A stretch of 64,000 bases of DNA from NCBI GenBank assembly GCA_026936325.1, contig JAPTHN010000004.1:44657289-44721288 (forward strand). The letters run 5' to 3'. Below the pieces are notes generated by a model. The model was not told where the DNA came from, did no database searches, and saw nothing but the letters and a program-made list of their open reading frames with translations. Position numbers and translations under genes: made by a program. Source of the stretch: Platynereis dumerilii (taxonomy: Eukaryota; Annelida; Polychaeta; Phyllodocida; Nereididae). The number at the start of each line of letters is the position of its first letter. Position 1 is the first letter of the stretch. This document shows positions 23,474 to 34,530 of this stretch, piece after piece.

Positions 23474-24245
23474 GGAGCTGGGTTGATGGTTACAGTGCAT
23501 GTCTGCTCCGCTGAAGGTATTTGCCTGCATGGGTTCGAACCTCTGATGGGGAACCCAAAATTTATTGCGGATATTCATGAGCAAAATCTCAGCTCGATGT
23601 CGTTTGGATGGACGTTTAATAGGCAGCTTGTTACATCAGTGTCAGTGCTGGGCATGTGAAAATCCCTCACCTAGGGTTAGTGTGTGCTATATACATGTTG
23701 AGAACTCCCACTAGGGATGCACGGATATCCAGCACAGTATCCGGTATCCGGCGGGATAGTGGAATTTGCAGGATATCCGGTATCCGGCAAAAGGAGTGTA
23801 ATGAGAACCGGATATCAGAACCAGATATCTGGTATGTTCAAAACTTAATGAAAGGCTAAAATTTTGATCATAACCAAAGGAACTTTACCACGACAAACTT
23901 ACCAACATTATTTCACCATCTTCAAAATCAGAATTCAGTTACAGAACAAAACGAAAAACATTCCATCAGAGGAACAGTCCTCCTGCCGGACCGATATGTC
24001 TCAGCTCTCATAAAAAATATTCATAATCAACCACAAATGCCGAAAAACATCCTTTTTCGCATGTTTACTATCCGGTTCCAACTATCCGGTTGCTATCCGG
24101 TATCCGGCAGTTGGTTTTGCCGGATTATCCGGTATCCGGCTATTTTCACTATCCGTGCATCACTAACTCCCACTCTCTGTCCCAGCTCATTAATCAACCC
24201 TTACAATACGCACAGAACTTGGCTTAGAGGGCTGTACTTACCGTA
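23474..24245 (+). mobile_element. SINE family C copy split by a hAT-like MITE
   Basis: The plus-strand head (from 23474: GAGCTGGGTTGATGGTTACA) contains A-box-like sequence and a B box GGGTTCGAACC near 23530, matching a tRNA-derived pol III promoter. The body runs to 23711, is interrupted, and resumes at 24174, ending with GAGGGCTGTACTTACC and a TATC tail. Removing the insert and one duplication restores continuity with the 14061 copy. Confidence 0.85.
23712..24165. mobile_element. hAT-like MITE, perfect 8-bp target duplication
   Basis: 454 bp with inverted ends TAGGGATGCACGGATA at left and TATCCGTGCATCACTA at right. The 8-bp word ACTCCCAC flanks it exactly (23704-23711 and 24166-24173). The duplication length and TAGNGATGCA-type ends indicate a hAT element. 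Both ends carry clustered TATCCGGTATCCGGC words (23740-23830 and 24068-24140), like subterminal transposase-binding repeats of hAT elements. The AT-rich middle is non-coding. Confidence 0.92.
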
Positions 24246-24312
24246 TCTATCCATCTATCTATCTCTATATATATATCTTTCTATCTATCTTTCTATCTAT
24301 CTATCTATCTTT
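24246..24312 (+). repeat. (TATC)n tail tract of SINE C
   Basis: Starts at the SINE 3' end with CTATCCATCTATCT and degrades into CTTTCTATCT words. Confidence 0.85.
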
Positions 24313-26135
24313 GGCCTATCTCTACCTTTCTGTCTAGATACACAATGTCATATTGAAATGATTGATTACATGAAGGCAATTCATCTACAACCATACATTG
24401 TATCTGTATTTTATTTTCATTTTATTTTCTGTATGAAAAAGTCCTTAATATGCATGTATTCATCAAGTAAAATCAGTGTGTATCGTTTCTCCCATCTCTT
24501 AACTGAACAACCGAAAACAAACCACTTAAATAAACAATTAGGGGGTAAATTTCCGAATTAACTCGTAAATTTAAATGGCAGCTACTACTGTAGTAAATAA
24601 ATGAATAGTGGGACAGTGGAATAGCTTAGAGGCAATAAGGCAGGAGAGAGCTTTTCTACCAAATGGCTTGCGAGAAGGCTGCCTGTAGCTAGCCAAATGA
24701 GCCCGTTTCCATGGCAACCTCCTTCAATTTAACGCTATAATTCCTGACTGCAGTTGGGGCCAGTACAACTACCAGCAGTGGCGTTTGGGACAGTTTAACT
24801 CAAGAATACTGCATTGTCTTAACTGACTAAAAAAGAAAGTGGTGTGTGGATAATTATTGTATATATAGGCCTATATGATACAATGTCATTAAATTGAATG
24901 GTACAGAAGAAGCTCTTGCATTCTGTAATGACTCTAGAGCAGAGGAACCTTAAGTGCCCAGTACAACACAATTTAAGGCATGCACATACAACAGTTCACC
25001 AACACTGGTCTATGACAGTTTTGTTCAAGGATAGCACTTGAACTGACAAAATCTTGATTGCATCGACCAAGCAGTGATGTTGCTACAATGCTTGACTAAA
25101 AAGAACTCCACATACTAGCAATTTTAAAATTACACAGAAATCATTAAGAGATTCAAACTAATTAAGCAAACAATGATTTTGTTAAGTTTATAATAACATC
25201 AGTGGCATTACTGTACATTTGAATTATTTGAACACTTCAAACTCACACAGTATGCCTCGTATACTGACATTGTGAACATTTTCCATTCTATGCACTAATT
25301 CAAGAGCCGCAACCATATACAACTACACTCACACAAACTCACAGAGTGCCAAAACACGATTCATAAAGATAGAATTTCAAAATGTTTCTTTGAAAACTTG
25401 AGATAGTTTAAAAAATCTATTCTTAGCCTATATACGTCATATACATCTGTGCATCAATAATAAAACAATTGGAATAAAGATTTAAAACAAGGAGTTCCAC
25501 TTTTCCCCATATATATATATCTAAACAACACATTTCTCTGCTCCAGTCTCTTAATTCCTTTCAAATATACTATCTTCCTTTAACTCCAACCTCTCTCACA
25601 ATAAATAGAATTTCACCATTCGTTTCTCTACAAAAACATGTCCAATAGTTTCCATGCACAAAAATATGCAGATCTAACAAGGGTCTCCCCTTCCCCCTGT
25701 ACCTCTTCACCCCCTCCACCTTCCTATCATCGAGGTGATGAATCTCCCTGTAATGACTTGTTTGCATGGAGGTCCAATTACAACCATACGTATCATGTTC
25801 CTCAGCATGTTAAATACATGTAAGACAGCATGCCTGAAGATGCCAGCTTCTTGTAAGTTGAGAGGATTTAGAAAGAAGAATGATAGAGCCATACATAGTG
25901 TTTGCTATTAGCATTTACATGTTACGGTAAGTTAGTGCAGAACTCTAAGACAAGTTATTGTTATTCATGTCAAAATTTATTGCAGAGAGAGGAAGCAATT
26001 AAAACTTGTCAAAGATATAATGCCCATCTCATATGTGGGATCTATAATTTTCCAGCAATGGCAGCATAATGCAAGGATAATTAGTTATCATTATAATATT
26101 ATCATCAAAATATTATCATCAAAATATTATTCATT
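24313..26135. other. Presumed intron; no gene recognised
   Basis: No supported exon or repeat. A stretch near 25735-25810 (TTGCATGGAGGTCCAATTAC) weakly resembles 23228-23280 (TTGCATGGCGCTTTAATTAC), hinting at an old duplication. The frame at 24037-24561 is read-through of MITE, SINE tail and flank. Confidence 0.45.
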
Positions 26136-26228
26136 ATCAGTCAGTCAGTCAGTCAGTCAGTCAGTCAGTCAGTCAGTCAGTCAGTCAGTCAGTCAGTTAG
26201 TCAGTCAGTCAGTCAGTCAGTCAGTCAG
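26136..26228 (+). repeat. (TCAG)n microsatellite, ~23 units
   Basis: Almost perfect TCAG tetramer with one TTAG variant, ending in TATC words. It translates as Ser-Val-Ser-Gln and creates the spurious frame at 26020-26250. It is the only long non-GATA-type tetramer run here. Confidence 0.95.
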
Positions 26229-26878
26229 ACTATCTATCTATCGAGAATGATAATATAGGCTAAATCACACAAATACTTCTTAAAATGCTACCCTGAAAAT
26301 AATTCTGCAGAATAAAGTAAACATGAACCATTTACAAAATTTATTTATTAAGAATGTCAAAATACAAAATAATCACAACTGCAATTTCTTGACATTCCTG
26401 AACATATACACTCCCAAACACGTAAGTCATATCCTGCACTGTGCAATGCAGCATACAGCATCATCTTGTTGCCATGGCAACATATTAAGAACATGACTTT
26501 GATGTTTACCTTGGAGTATAACCTTTTCTGGGCGGAAAATTGCAGGATATTAAGAGGTCTGAATTGATATTTGTACTTTTGATGTGTCTTTTTATCTTTT
26601 TGGTAAACATAAAGATCTTGGGTACGGATAGACCTACTTGTCTGAACAAATGCTGAAATTATATTATTGGTGCTGCCTTATTAGATACCCGAACTAAAAT
26701 ATAATATGAATACAGTGTATGGTGCCACATGTTTAATCATATTTTTAACACAAAGCATCAGTTTTTGGTAGCTTTCCATGTCCAATTTCTGAACGGTCAA
26801 GTTGGTTACATACATTTGTATAATATTGCACTCGGTGCTGTGCGAAGACTGTATGATATGCACAAGGTCAGGTCTGAT
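26229..26878. other. No recognisable feature
   Basis: AT-rich. The 103-codon minus-strand frame at 26681-26992 overlaps the repeated block at 26879 and shows no domain. Confidence 0.45.
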
Positions 26879-27003
26879 ATACTTGTGTTGAAACAGAATT
26901 GAAGTAAAATTGACATGGCAACTTCGTGAGTGTTTTTGTTCCATCAATTCAATCAGGCAATTCACACTTGCTTTGTAACAGCCAGATCGCATAAAAATTT
27001 GGA
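26879..27003 (-). repeat. Block E, inverted partner of 33168-33312
   Basis: The reverse complement matches 33168-33312 at about 88-90%, including AAGCAAGTGTGAATTGCCTG and ACCATGTCAATTTTACTTCA-type words. The right copy has an extra internal repeat of TTCAATTCTAT. Both translate to a similar peptide (KASVNCLI, LMEQKH), but no family is known to me. A dispersed repeat or a duplicated conserved noncoding element are both possible. Confidence 0.65.
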
Positions 27004-27101
27004 ATTTAGTTGCATAGCTGATTTATTTCGATGTTTTACTTATTCTTTAATATGAGTTTATTTTTGCTTAATATGCTGTTTTTGGAAATGCTGTTGCTTC
27101 A

Positions 27102-29374
27102 CACCGGGTGCTACATCACAATGTTGCTACCTATTGTTATAGAACCAGGTCATGTTTATGTCAACACATTGTGCTGCAGAATTTGACCCAGAAACCGTAG
27201 TACAGGTGATAAAATCTTGTTTTATGACAATTTAATCAAAGCAATTTGTACAAAAAGGTTGCCAATGACTAAAACAAAGTCTCAATTTATGAATTATAAT
27301 TCATTTTTATTTATTTGACTTGCGCCTTTGGAGGAGATAGCTCTATAAGTTTTGCAAGGCCACAGAATTGTCTGTTTGGCCGCTTTTAAATGCTGTTAAA
27401 TCTCATTGAAGTAGATTTCAATGCAAACTATTTATTATTTACAGACTATATACATATAAAAAGACATCTTGGCAAAAAGAAAAGTATTTGATGCTGTAAT
27501 AAGCTCTCAACATACGTAACAAGTTTTTGTAGCAACATTGTGCTGCATGTCAAGACATTGTGTGATACTCAGGATCTCCAAGAGGAGATAACTCTTTAAG
27601 TTGTGCAAGGTCACAGAATTTTCTGTTAGGCCAATTTTAAAAAGGAGACAGTGGCACACAGTGATGGGGCATTGTTGGGGTTTATGGGTAAAAATCAACA
27701 CAGCAACACAGGCCTTCTTCAAAAAACAGCATTGCAGCACAGAGCCCCTTATCTCCTGATGGACACGTACAACACATTTTTCCGGCCTCAAAAAGTGACA
27801 GGAAACAGGTATATTCCCCTTATGATATGACAAAATTACAATTCACTTTCATGTTTAACGGGACTTTTGTAATGTCATATACTATACGACAGGAAAGGTA
27901 TCAGTGGTTCCTCCTCTAATTTCACTTGAATGTGCCATATTTATTTACTATTATATATTATATCTCAATTCAAGAAGCACTGCTTTTACTGTTGTAGAGA
28001 ATTCAATGGAATGCGGAATATACTTTAGATATACATGTATGATGTGCCAGGAATCACTCTTTGACTGCTGGAGTAACCTAACACTGCATTTGAGAAACCA
28101 AGAAAACATTACGGGCGGGCGGCAGTCACCACCCCCCCCCCAGCAACCCCTTAGATTCGGGCACAAAGGTTAAAAAAGTTGGGCAGATTATTTTAAAAAT
28201 ATCGTTGGAAATGAATAGTTGCCAAGTGATTGAATTTGGCCTGAGGCATTACCCCCACCCCCAAAGTTTACGCGCAGTATGCCTGTGATCTCTTGCAAGA
28301 GTCCTTCACATTTCAGCCTCTTTCAAAAATAAACTAAATTTAAAGCAGAAAAAAAAACCTTTTTTTTTTTTAATGCAATATTTTATTAACATCAACTTAT
28401 GAAGAAATAATAGAGTAAAATCATGACCGCAACTTCAAAGGACAATATTTTGAATCTACAATATGAGTGTTTATAATGACAATAAATGCATGACTACAAG
28501 TGACCTGTGTGCATCTTCATTATTCAAGCAAGTCGAAAAAAAAACTCAAATAAATCAACATGTATGTTTTTATTGACGGATGTGGTGTGTAGATGTAGCT
28601 GAAGGAAAGTAAAACTGACGTTTTTTTACACAAAGGCAAATAACCTTACTCATCAGTTACTGATCAGCATGAAATACAAAAATATTTAACAAAAGTCTTT
28701 GCCAGCTGATTCCCTTCTGCATGAGGCACTGTTGAATTATTCTGCACATCCGGCTGTTGAGCATCTTCTTGGCCAAGGAAGAAATCTACAATATAAAAAT
28801 ATACTATTTAATGGTGTTACTTCCAAAAATGCCATAAATATCACGGGAAATAGGGCTTTGGTTGAGAGATCTTATTTATTGTAACTCAGCTTAAACTGTG
28901 ACACAATGTTGCCACAGTACTCACAATGTTGCTACAGATAATGTTTTGGACTCTGGACAGACTAATTCTGCATTTATGCAAGTAAGATCCTAGGAGCACT
29001 ACTATTATGTTATTTAGAAGGCATCCAAGTGACTGTTGCTATTTTATGGAAACTGTATACTACATTTACAAGCATGATAACCATACACAAATGCCAGCTT
29101 ATATCGAGGTCACTACTTATAATGCTATCTTCTCCCAACACAGACCTTTTTGCAGATAAAATACATTTCAGGTATTTTGTATAGGTATATTACTAGTCAT
29201 TAGGCTTGTTGTACATCGTCTTCAGTGACAGGAATTGGGTATAAATAATGAAAACTCACCTTCAACCACCTGTCAATCTGCTAATTGTGTCAAATTCTGC
29301 AGCACAATGTGTTGACATAAACATGACCTGGTTCTATAACAATAGGTAGCGACATTGTGATGTAGCACCCGGTG
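27102..29374. mobile_element. DNA transposon, 86-bp near-identical inverted ends, non-autonomous
   Basis: 2273 bp with terminal inverted repeats 27102-27187 and 29289-29374 that differ at about one position. They start CACCGGGTGCTACATCACAA. The 4-bp word TTCA flanks both sides, as for a 4-bp target duplication. CAC-type ends with a 4-bp duplication would suit Chapaev-like (CMC) elements, but this is tentative. Inside, a GAGGAGATA(G/A)CTCT...GCAAGG word repeats at about 27331 and 27583. No frame exceeds ~110 codons and no transposase motif is visible. The near-identical ends imply recent movement. Confidence 0.8.
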
Positions 29375-30849
29375 TTCAATATGTTAAAAACTATCTCAAT
29401 CAAACAAATAGTCCTTATGATAACATTTTTACTTGTGGCATAGTGTTTCATTCGCATTAGTCATATCCGGGCCATAAAAAACAGATTTTGAACATTATAA
29501 TTTGTCCTAAAAACACAACAAATAAACAATGATAATATCAATCATTTGCCTTTAAATTATAGACCTATATTCTGAAATGTTTTCTGAATTTATTGAAAGT
29601 TGACACTAAGAAGATAAAGTGGATTATAAAACTGTTCACAATTCCCCTTTTTTCTACCATTGCACCAACATAGCAGGTGAATTTCATAATTGATTTTGAA
29701 ATTTTGAAATGATGTGTTAAATTACTGCTGTATTTGTCTTGCCTTTTTCCTTTTCATGTTTTATTTCAGACATTTTCCAGTTGATGAATTTGACTAATTG
29801 ATATTTTAAGGTTTATTGGTGTGTTAAATCACCACAGTGTTGCTGTTGTATTTGATGTTGAAAATGTACCTGGCAACAGCTTTGTATCCACCAGAAGCTA
29901 AATTGCTTTATGTACAGATATTTAAAGGGGCACAGTCGACCGATTTGGACATTGTAACAAGCTTGAATCTGTTATATTTTGATTGTATGAATTGTAGAGC
30001 ATATCCTTCACAAATTGCTTTTTTTTTCCGCAGAAAAGAGTCTTTTGAGCAAAAGTCAAAATTGCACATGTCGCGCCATTGTCGCGGGCATGTTACAGCT
30101 CATCAATTTGTACTGGTCATGATACGTTCATAACATTGTATAGCCGAACAACTAGTCAATGCCTGTGTGAATATACGGTAGTTAAAAATAGTAGTTAAAA
30201 AGTCTTGATGCTTACTCTCTCAGGCGAAAACAATTTGGCTGAAGCATGCTAATTCCTTACCAGCACATTTTTCACCTTGGAAAACTGAATTAGCAAACAG
30301 ATAAGCCAAATCTCATGACTGTAGGAAGATGATTTTTATTTCATTTGGACCGAAAACATGTTAAAGTACATGTTTTCACAATTTTCTGTGTCATTATTTT
30401 TGTCTCGTCTTTTTGTTTACTTTTGACATGTCAACCATTATCATTTCGAAAAAGTTTTTTTTTCAACCACGACAGTCTGCAGACTGTCTGCAGCATGTTG
30501 TTTTGTTGTCATGGAGATAAATGAAGTTTTTAGCTAATTTCGCTGTCCCCATAGATCACCGAAATGTTAAATAATTCCTTTATTATGGCTTCGCTGCGTT
30601 ACTAACGAGGGGAATCCCGGCCCGTAGTTGCAGTTTATGTCAAAAATGAAAAGTTAGATGATAAAAACGCTGCGCTTAATCCTGACAGCATGTCTGCTGA
30701 ATAATTCAGCCACATTCAAGGCTTTAATAATCCATTATATCCGAATGTAAAGAAATTTGTAATTGTGATAGCCAAAATAATTGCTATTGAGTATTTATAA
30801 AGGTTAGATCTAATGACGGTTTGAGAGACGATTGTTTGGCCAACAGGGA
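29375..30849. other. Unannotated DNA; possible conserved noncoding stretch at 30540-30800
   Basis: No exon is supported. The frame at 29837-30133 contains AAAGGGGCACAGTCGACC, a phrase that looks repeat-derived. Positions 30580-30740 are less AT-biased and contain CTTTAATAATCCATTATATC, rich in homeodomain-type cores. Function is only conjecture. Confidence 0.4.
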
Positions 30850-30925
30850 AAAAGATAGATAGACAGATAGATAGGCAGATAGATAGGTTCGATTCACTGT
30901 AAATTGATAGGTAGATATATTGATG
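30850..30925 (+). repeat. GATA/GACA degenerate tract
   Basis: GATAGATAGACAGATAGATAGG words, then a decayed stretch ending in GGATGGATGGATG, which is the tail of the adjacent SINE A. Confidence 0.8.
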
Positions 30926-31125
30926 GATGGATGGATGATAGGGGCTTTACGTCCTGTATTTATGCACTTGGTAGGCTAATCAGGACAGGAGTAGGACACG
31001 GCAATGAGGCAAAGGATGATTGAAACAGCCGTCCAACATAGGCCCAGGTGACCCGTCAAGAGCAGGATTCGAACCTTAGACCCAGGGATTGGCAGCCCAG
31101 CACGCTACCACTAGACCAGCCCTGT
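30926..31125 (-). mobile_element. SINE family A, best-preserved copy
   Basis: Read on the minus strand it starts with a tRNA-like head CAGGGCTGGTCTAGTGG (A box TGGTCTAGTGG), then a perfect B box GGTTCGAATCC at 31064-31074. It continues into the shared body and ends with an ATCC-type tail (GGATGG on the plus strand). About 200 bp. It defines orientation and promoter for the degraded copies at 1, 6584, 14006 and 16125. Confidence 0.9.
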
Positions 31126-31136
31126 ACCAAGATGGA

Positions 31137-31190
31137 AAGATAGATAGATAAACAGATAGATAGATACACGGAGAGATAGACATTAGACAG
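31137..31190 (+). repeat. Short GATA tract
   Basis: Interrupted GATAGATA words just outside the head of the SINE A copy. Confidence 0.75.
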
Positions 31191-31240
31191 CTGTATGTCT
31201 ATTATGTCTGTCTGTAATTTGGCTGTAGATACACTGTTAT

Positions 31241-31430
31241 CCAGCTGTCCTAAGGTTGTTTTGAAGTGGCGTTTTGCTTGTGCACCAGCATACAATAAGT
31301 CTTAAGACCCCTGGCAGTAAATATGTGTGTAAATACGGCTGGTTTGCAAAATAGATGAATGTTGGGATTTTGGCCTTTGATGGTTATGGTCCTTTGAGTA
31401 GTTCTGGTTTTGTGAGTGTCTGGCTTTTCT
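31241..31430 (+). repeat. Mirrored block A (left copy)
   Basis: 190 bp, about 98% identical (four differences) to the reverse complement of 49321-49510, also 190 bp. Similarity stops sharply at both edges (CCAGCTGTCC at left, TGGCTTTTCT at right). One frame is open through the right copy, but all four differences would change amino acids and one makes a stop. Protein-level constraint is therefore not indicated. Confidence 0.9.
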
Positions 31431-31594
31431 AGGCACATCTGTTCCATGAATCCTTATTGGAGAGGTGCTGACATCAATAATATGCATAATATAGTACGAT
31501 TTTATATAGCACCCATTCCAGATAAATCTGCTCACCGGTTCTCACCTTATTGTGATAACTTCTAAATAAGAATAGAGAGGGACTTGAAGTTGAT

Positions 31595-31660
31595 CACACA
31601 TCCTCTCTGCATAGGGCATACATGCTTACCACTATGCTATGGAGCCTCACTATCTATCAT
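31595..31660 (-). repeat. Decayed tRNA-like sequence
   Basis: On the minus strand, GTGAGGCTCCATAGCATAGTG followed by GTAAGCATG resembles the 5' half of a tRNA with its A box. The B-box position is degenerate. Probably a SINE head relic, not a tRNA gene. Confidence 0.4.
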
Positions 31661-31770
31661 ACCATAACAAATAGACGGATAAGAGTATATAGATGGATAA
31701 GGATATATAAGATGGATAAGAATATATAGATAGATAGAAAGAAAGATAATAGATTGATAGATAGACAAAC
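31661..31770 (+). repeat. Degenerate GATA tract
   Basis: Interrupted GATGGATAAG and GATAGATAGA words. Confidence 0.75.
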
Positions 31771-32203
31771 ATAGACACTTTTTCTGAAGGTTTCAGCATA
31801 CCTTGCTTAGCGATATTTTAAGTACAGAGTATAACAATATAATTAACAAACATTTACATGGTCTAGATATAACTTTGATCGAGACATTCAATCTCCGTTG
31901 GGACTCGGGCTAGGACTTGTGTTTTGCCTTTTTTTGTAAATGTGCCACTAATTGAAAAGAAGACATGAAACAATGTTTACCAGATGATATACAATTGTTC
32001 AGACATACACAGAGTTGATGAGTTTCAAAAATTGATTTTTGGAGGCCTCCAGCAATTTTTCATTGTCAAGCTGCTATGTATTTTGTGCATTTTTTCACAT
32101 TCCCCTTCATCGTTTGTTCATGTCATGTTTCACCATGTTTTTATTTCAATTATCTATCCAATGCCAATGGTTTAAACATGTTGTAAGCCAAACTTGGGAA
32201 CAG
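31771..32203. other. No recognisable feature
   Basis: Left-arm spacer between blocks A and B. The overlapping frames at 31984-32365 run into the SINE and have no domain. Confidence 0.45.
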
Positions 32204-32438
32204 GGAGTTCTCCGTGGCTTAATGGTTAAAGGTGTATGTTTGTGCTACCAGTCCGGCTGTGAGGTCGTGGGTTCGACTCCCACTCCTGGAACTAAATTTG
32301 GTCCGAGCCCATGGGACATTAAATGGAGGCGGGTTGTTACCAGTGTTCTGTGCTTGGGCAACTGAAAGACCCTGGGCATCCCTGAATTAATAGGTATGCC
32401 AGACTCCTAGTCTAATCATCATCATACGGCGGTCACCA
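32204..32438 (+). mobile_element. SINE family B copy lacking its 3' end
   Basis: Starts GGAGTTCTCCGTGGCTTAATGG (A-box region) with a B-box GTGGGTTCGACTCCC at about 32267. It follows the 12984 copy to CATACGGCGGTCACC and then stops, losing the last ~60 bp and the CAAA tail. Loss of the 3' end points to later deletion or replacement. It lies in the left arm of the mirrored region, and the right arm has no counterpart, so it arrived after the duplication or was lost on the right. Confidence 0.85.
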
Positions 32439-33167
32439 ACACTGGAGAATGCTACGGCACAGGAACCTTGAGCAATGTTCCTCTAGTCCTTGCCATGGGC
32501 CGTACTATGGCTGCCCAGAGCTGTATTGTGGAAGGCTCACCACGAATTCCGTGCCTTCATTGCAGTGTATGACTGAGAGTATATCCTGTATTGGGAGTCC
32601 AACCTTTATCATGTCATCATCATGTTTGCCTGTGCGTGATATTGCAGGCTGACAACAGTAAGTAGGTAGGACTTGTAAGTGCAGCCCTCTAAGGCACTGA
32701 ATATTACTTGCAGGTGGCACGGTACAATGTTACAGTAGAATTAATATCACACCACAGGCAGACTCCAGTATTTGTCACATTGTATGCCTACAGTCTGTAT
32801 TCAGTTATATTTATACTGAGTATCTGACTGATACTGAAGGCTGCCTGTGATTATACTGCATTTATGGTGTGCCAGTGGGTGGGAGATCCCTAAAGCAAGA
32901 AGCTAGAAGTCTCTCCACCCACTCATATAGACAATATTACTGTCATGAGAACCATTCATAGCAGGCCTATAAACTCCAATAAAATTACAAAAAGACAAAT
33001 AAAACATCGATTGGTTTACTGCTTAATTCAGCTGGGGTAATTTGATTTCTGATTTTGTTTTCCAATCTCATGGCTATGCTGCATATCCAGCAGCAATGTG
33101 TATCAAGCAAAGATAAAACAAAACCTTCAAATAAAAACACAAAGCCAAAAAAATCTGCTACTCGATT
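32439..33167. other. Unannotated; SINE C scrap at 32655-32695
   Basis: GTAAGTGCAGCCCTCTAAGG at about 32676 is the 3' end of a family C SINE on the minus strand. The open frames on both strands at 32449-32720 have no recognised domain. The rest is featureless. Confidence 0.5.
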
Positions 33168-33312
33168 CCAAATTGTCATGCGATCCGGCTATCACAAAGC
33201 AAGTGTGAATTGCCTGATTAAATTGATGGAACAAAAACACACACAAAGTTACCATGTCAATTTTACTTCAATTCTATTTCAATTCTATTTCAACACAAAT
33301 ATGAGATTGGCG
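33168..33312 (+). repeat. Block E', inverted partner of 26879-27003
   Basis: About 88-90% identical to the reverse complement of 26879-27003, with a tandem doubling of TTCAATTCTAT inside. It lies in the left arm of the mirrored 18-kb structure, and no copy was seen in the right arm. Confidence 0.65.
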
Positions 33313-33539
33313 TTCCAAAGTATTGCTCCATGAAGGCGATTGATTGAGAAGCAGCATACAAACAAGTAATTGCGTGATGATTTGCCAAAATTAAATGTCA
33401 ATGACTTTTAAATGAATTGGGAATTATTTGATATCCAAGAAAAATTGCAGAAGGTGGCCAACCATGCAAAGTACAACTATGGCACAAACCACATGCCACC
33501 AGAAATCTACAAAAAAACCAATGCATCGCCATAAGAAAG

Positions 33540-33790
33540 ATAAATAGAAAAATAAATAAAAGAGATAGAATTTAAAGCGTGAGGTAAACAGAAAGATAGG
33601 TGGGAAACTTGGAGACATAATACATTGATTTGATAAATAGATAGATAGATCATTATATAGATGCACATAGATAGATGGATAGATAGATGCGAGAAAGATA
33701 GTTACTAGATAGATTCACAAATAGATAGATTGACAAAAAGATATAATAGAAAGATTTATAGACATGATGAAGAGATAGATAGTCCAGCTA
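33540..33790 (+). repeat. Degenerate GATA region
   Basis: GATAGATAGAT words broken by AAATAAATAAA and other sequence. Confidence 0.7.
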
Positions 33791-33819
33791 TACTCATACA
33801 GGGTCACTTGTGAGGTTCG

Positions 33820-34265
33820 GGAGTTGTGAGTTGACGTTTTCATGTGTGAGTTGACATATGTACAAAGAGTACTTCAGAGTTTACAATATTTCAGCTCATT
33901 AATATTGGACAATTCGACAAATATTGTGAGTCTAAATTTATAAGTTAGGAGTTGAAATTTCATTTTATATACAAAGGCTTGCAAGTGTAAAACCAAGTAT
34001 ATGTTGCATATTGCTTTGGAATACTCTTAGGTTGGGTCATTGAGATACAATGCAATGATTGAACTCACACAAAACGGAATAGTCAACTCACTTTTGGATG
34101 ATAAATCAACTCATTAACCAATACTGCTGGATCAACTCTCAATGTAAGGACATGTTTGCCTCACAGTCTCTCTTGAGTAGTTGATATAAAGCATAGCGAT
34201 TGAACTTGCACAAGTAGCACAGTCAACTCACAGAGCAATGTGCTAAATCAACTCTCATTAGAAGA
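33820..34265. repeat. Cluster of GAGTTGAC/GTCAACTC motifs
   Basis: GAGTTGA(C) occurs at about 33831, 33847 and 33948. The reverse form (A/G)TCAACTC occurs at about 34082, 34106, 34132, 34222 and 34251. Positions 34055-34145 and 34198-34262 are diverged direct repeats (GATTGAACT, AGTCAACTCAC, ATCAACTCTCA). The TTGAC core could bind TALE/MEIS-type factors. That is only inference. Confidence 0.5.
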
Positions 34266-34530
34266 ACAGACAGACAGAAAGACAGATAGAATTTTATGGA
34301 AAAAGAGATAAAATATATCAGACAGCAGACGCCATATCAAAAGATAAACAAGGGAAAAAACAAATGCATTTATGTACATGCGGCAGTAAGCTACAAGCTT
34401 GACGGATATCAAACTAATTGTAAAAATCTTCCGAGCATTTATTTAACATACAATTTTTAGTGTTTTTCTTAATGCTTCAAAACAAGGAAACGAGTTATCT
34501 CAATATCATGATTGCAGGATGGTCTAACTT

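Noticed and set aside
24037-24561. 174-codon plus-strand frame
   Set aside because: Runs through the right end of a hAT-like MITE, a SINE C tail and a TATC tract.
26681-26992. 103-codon frame as a gene
   Set aside because: Its only conserved part is block E, which extends beyond the frame; no recognised motif.
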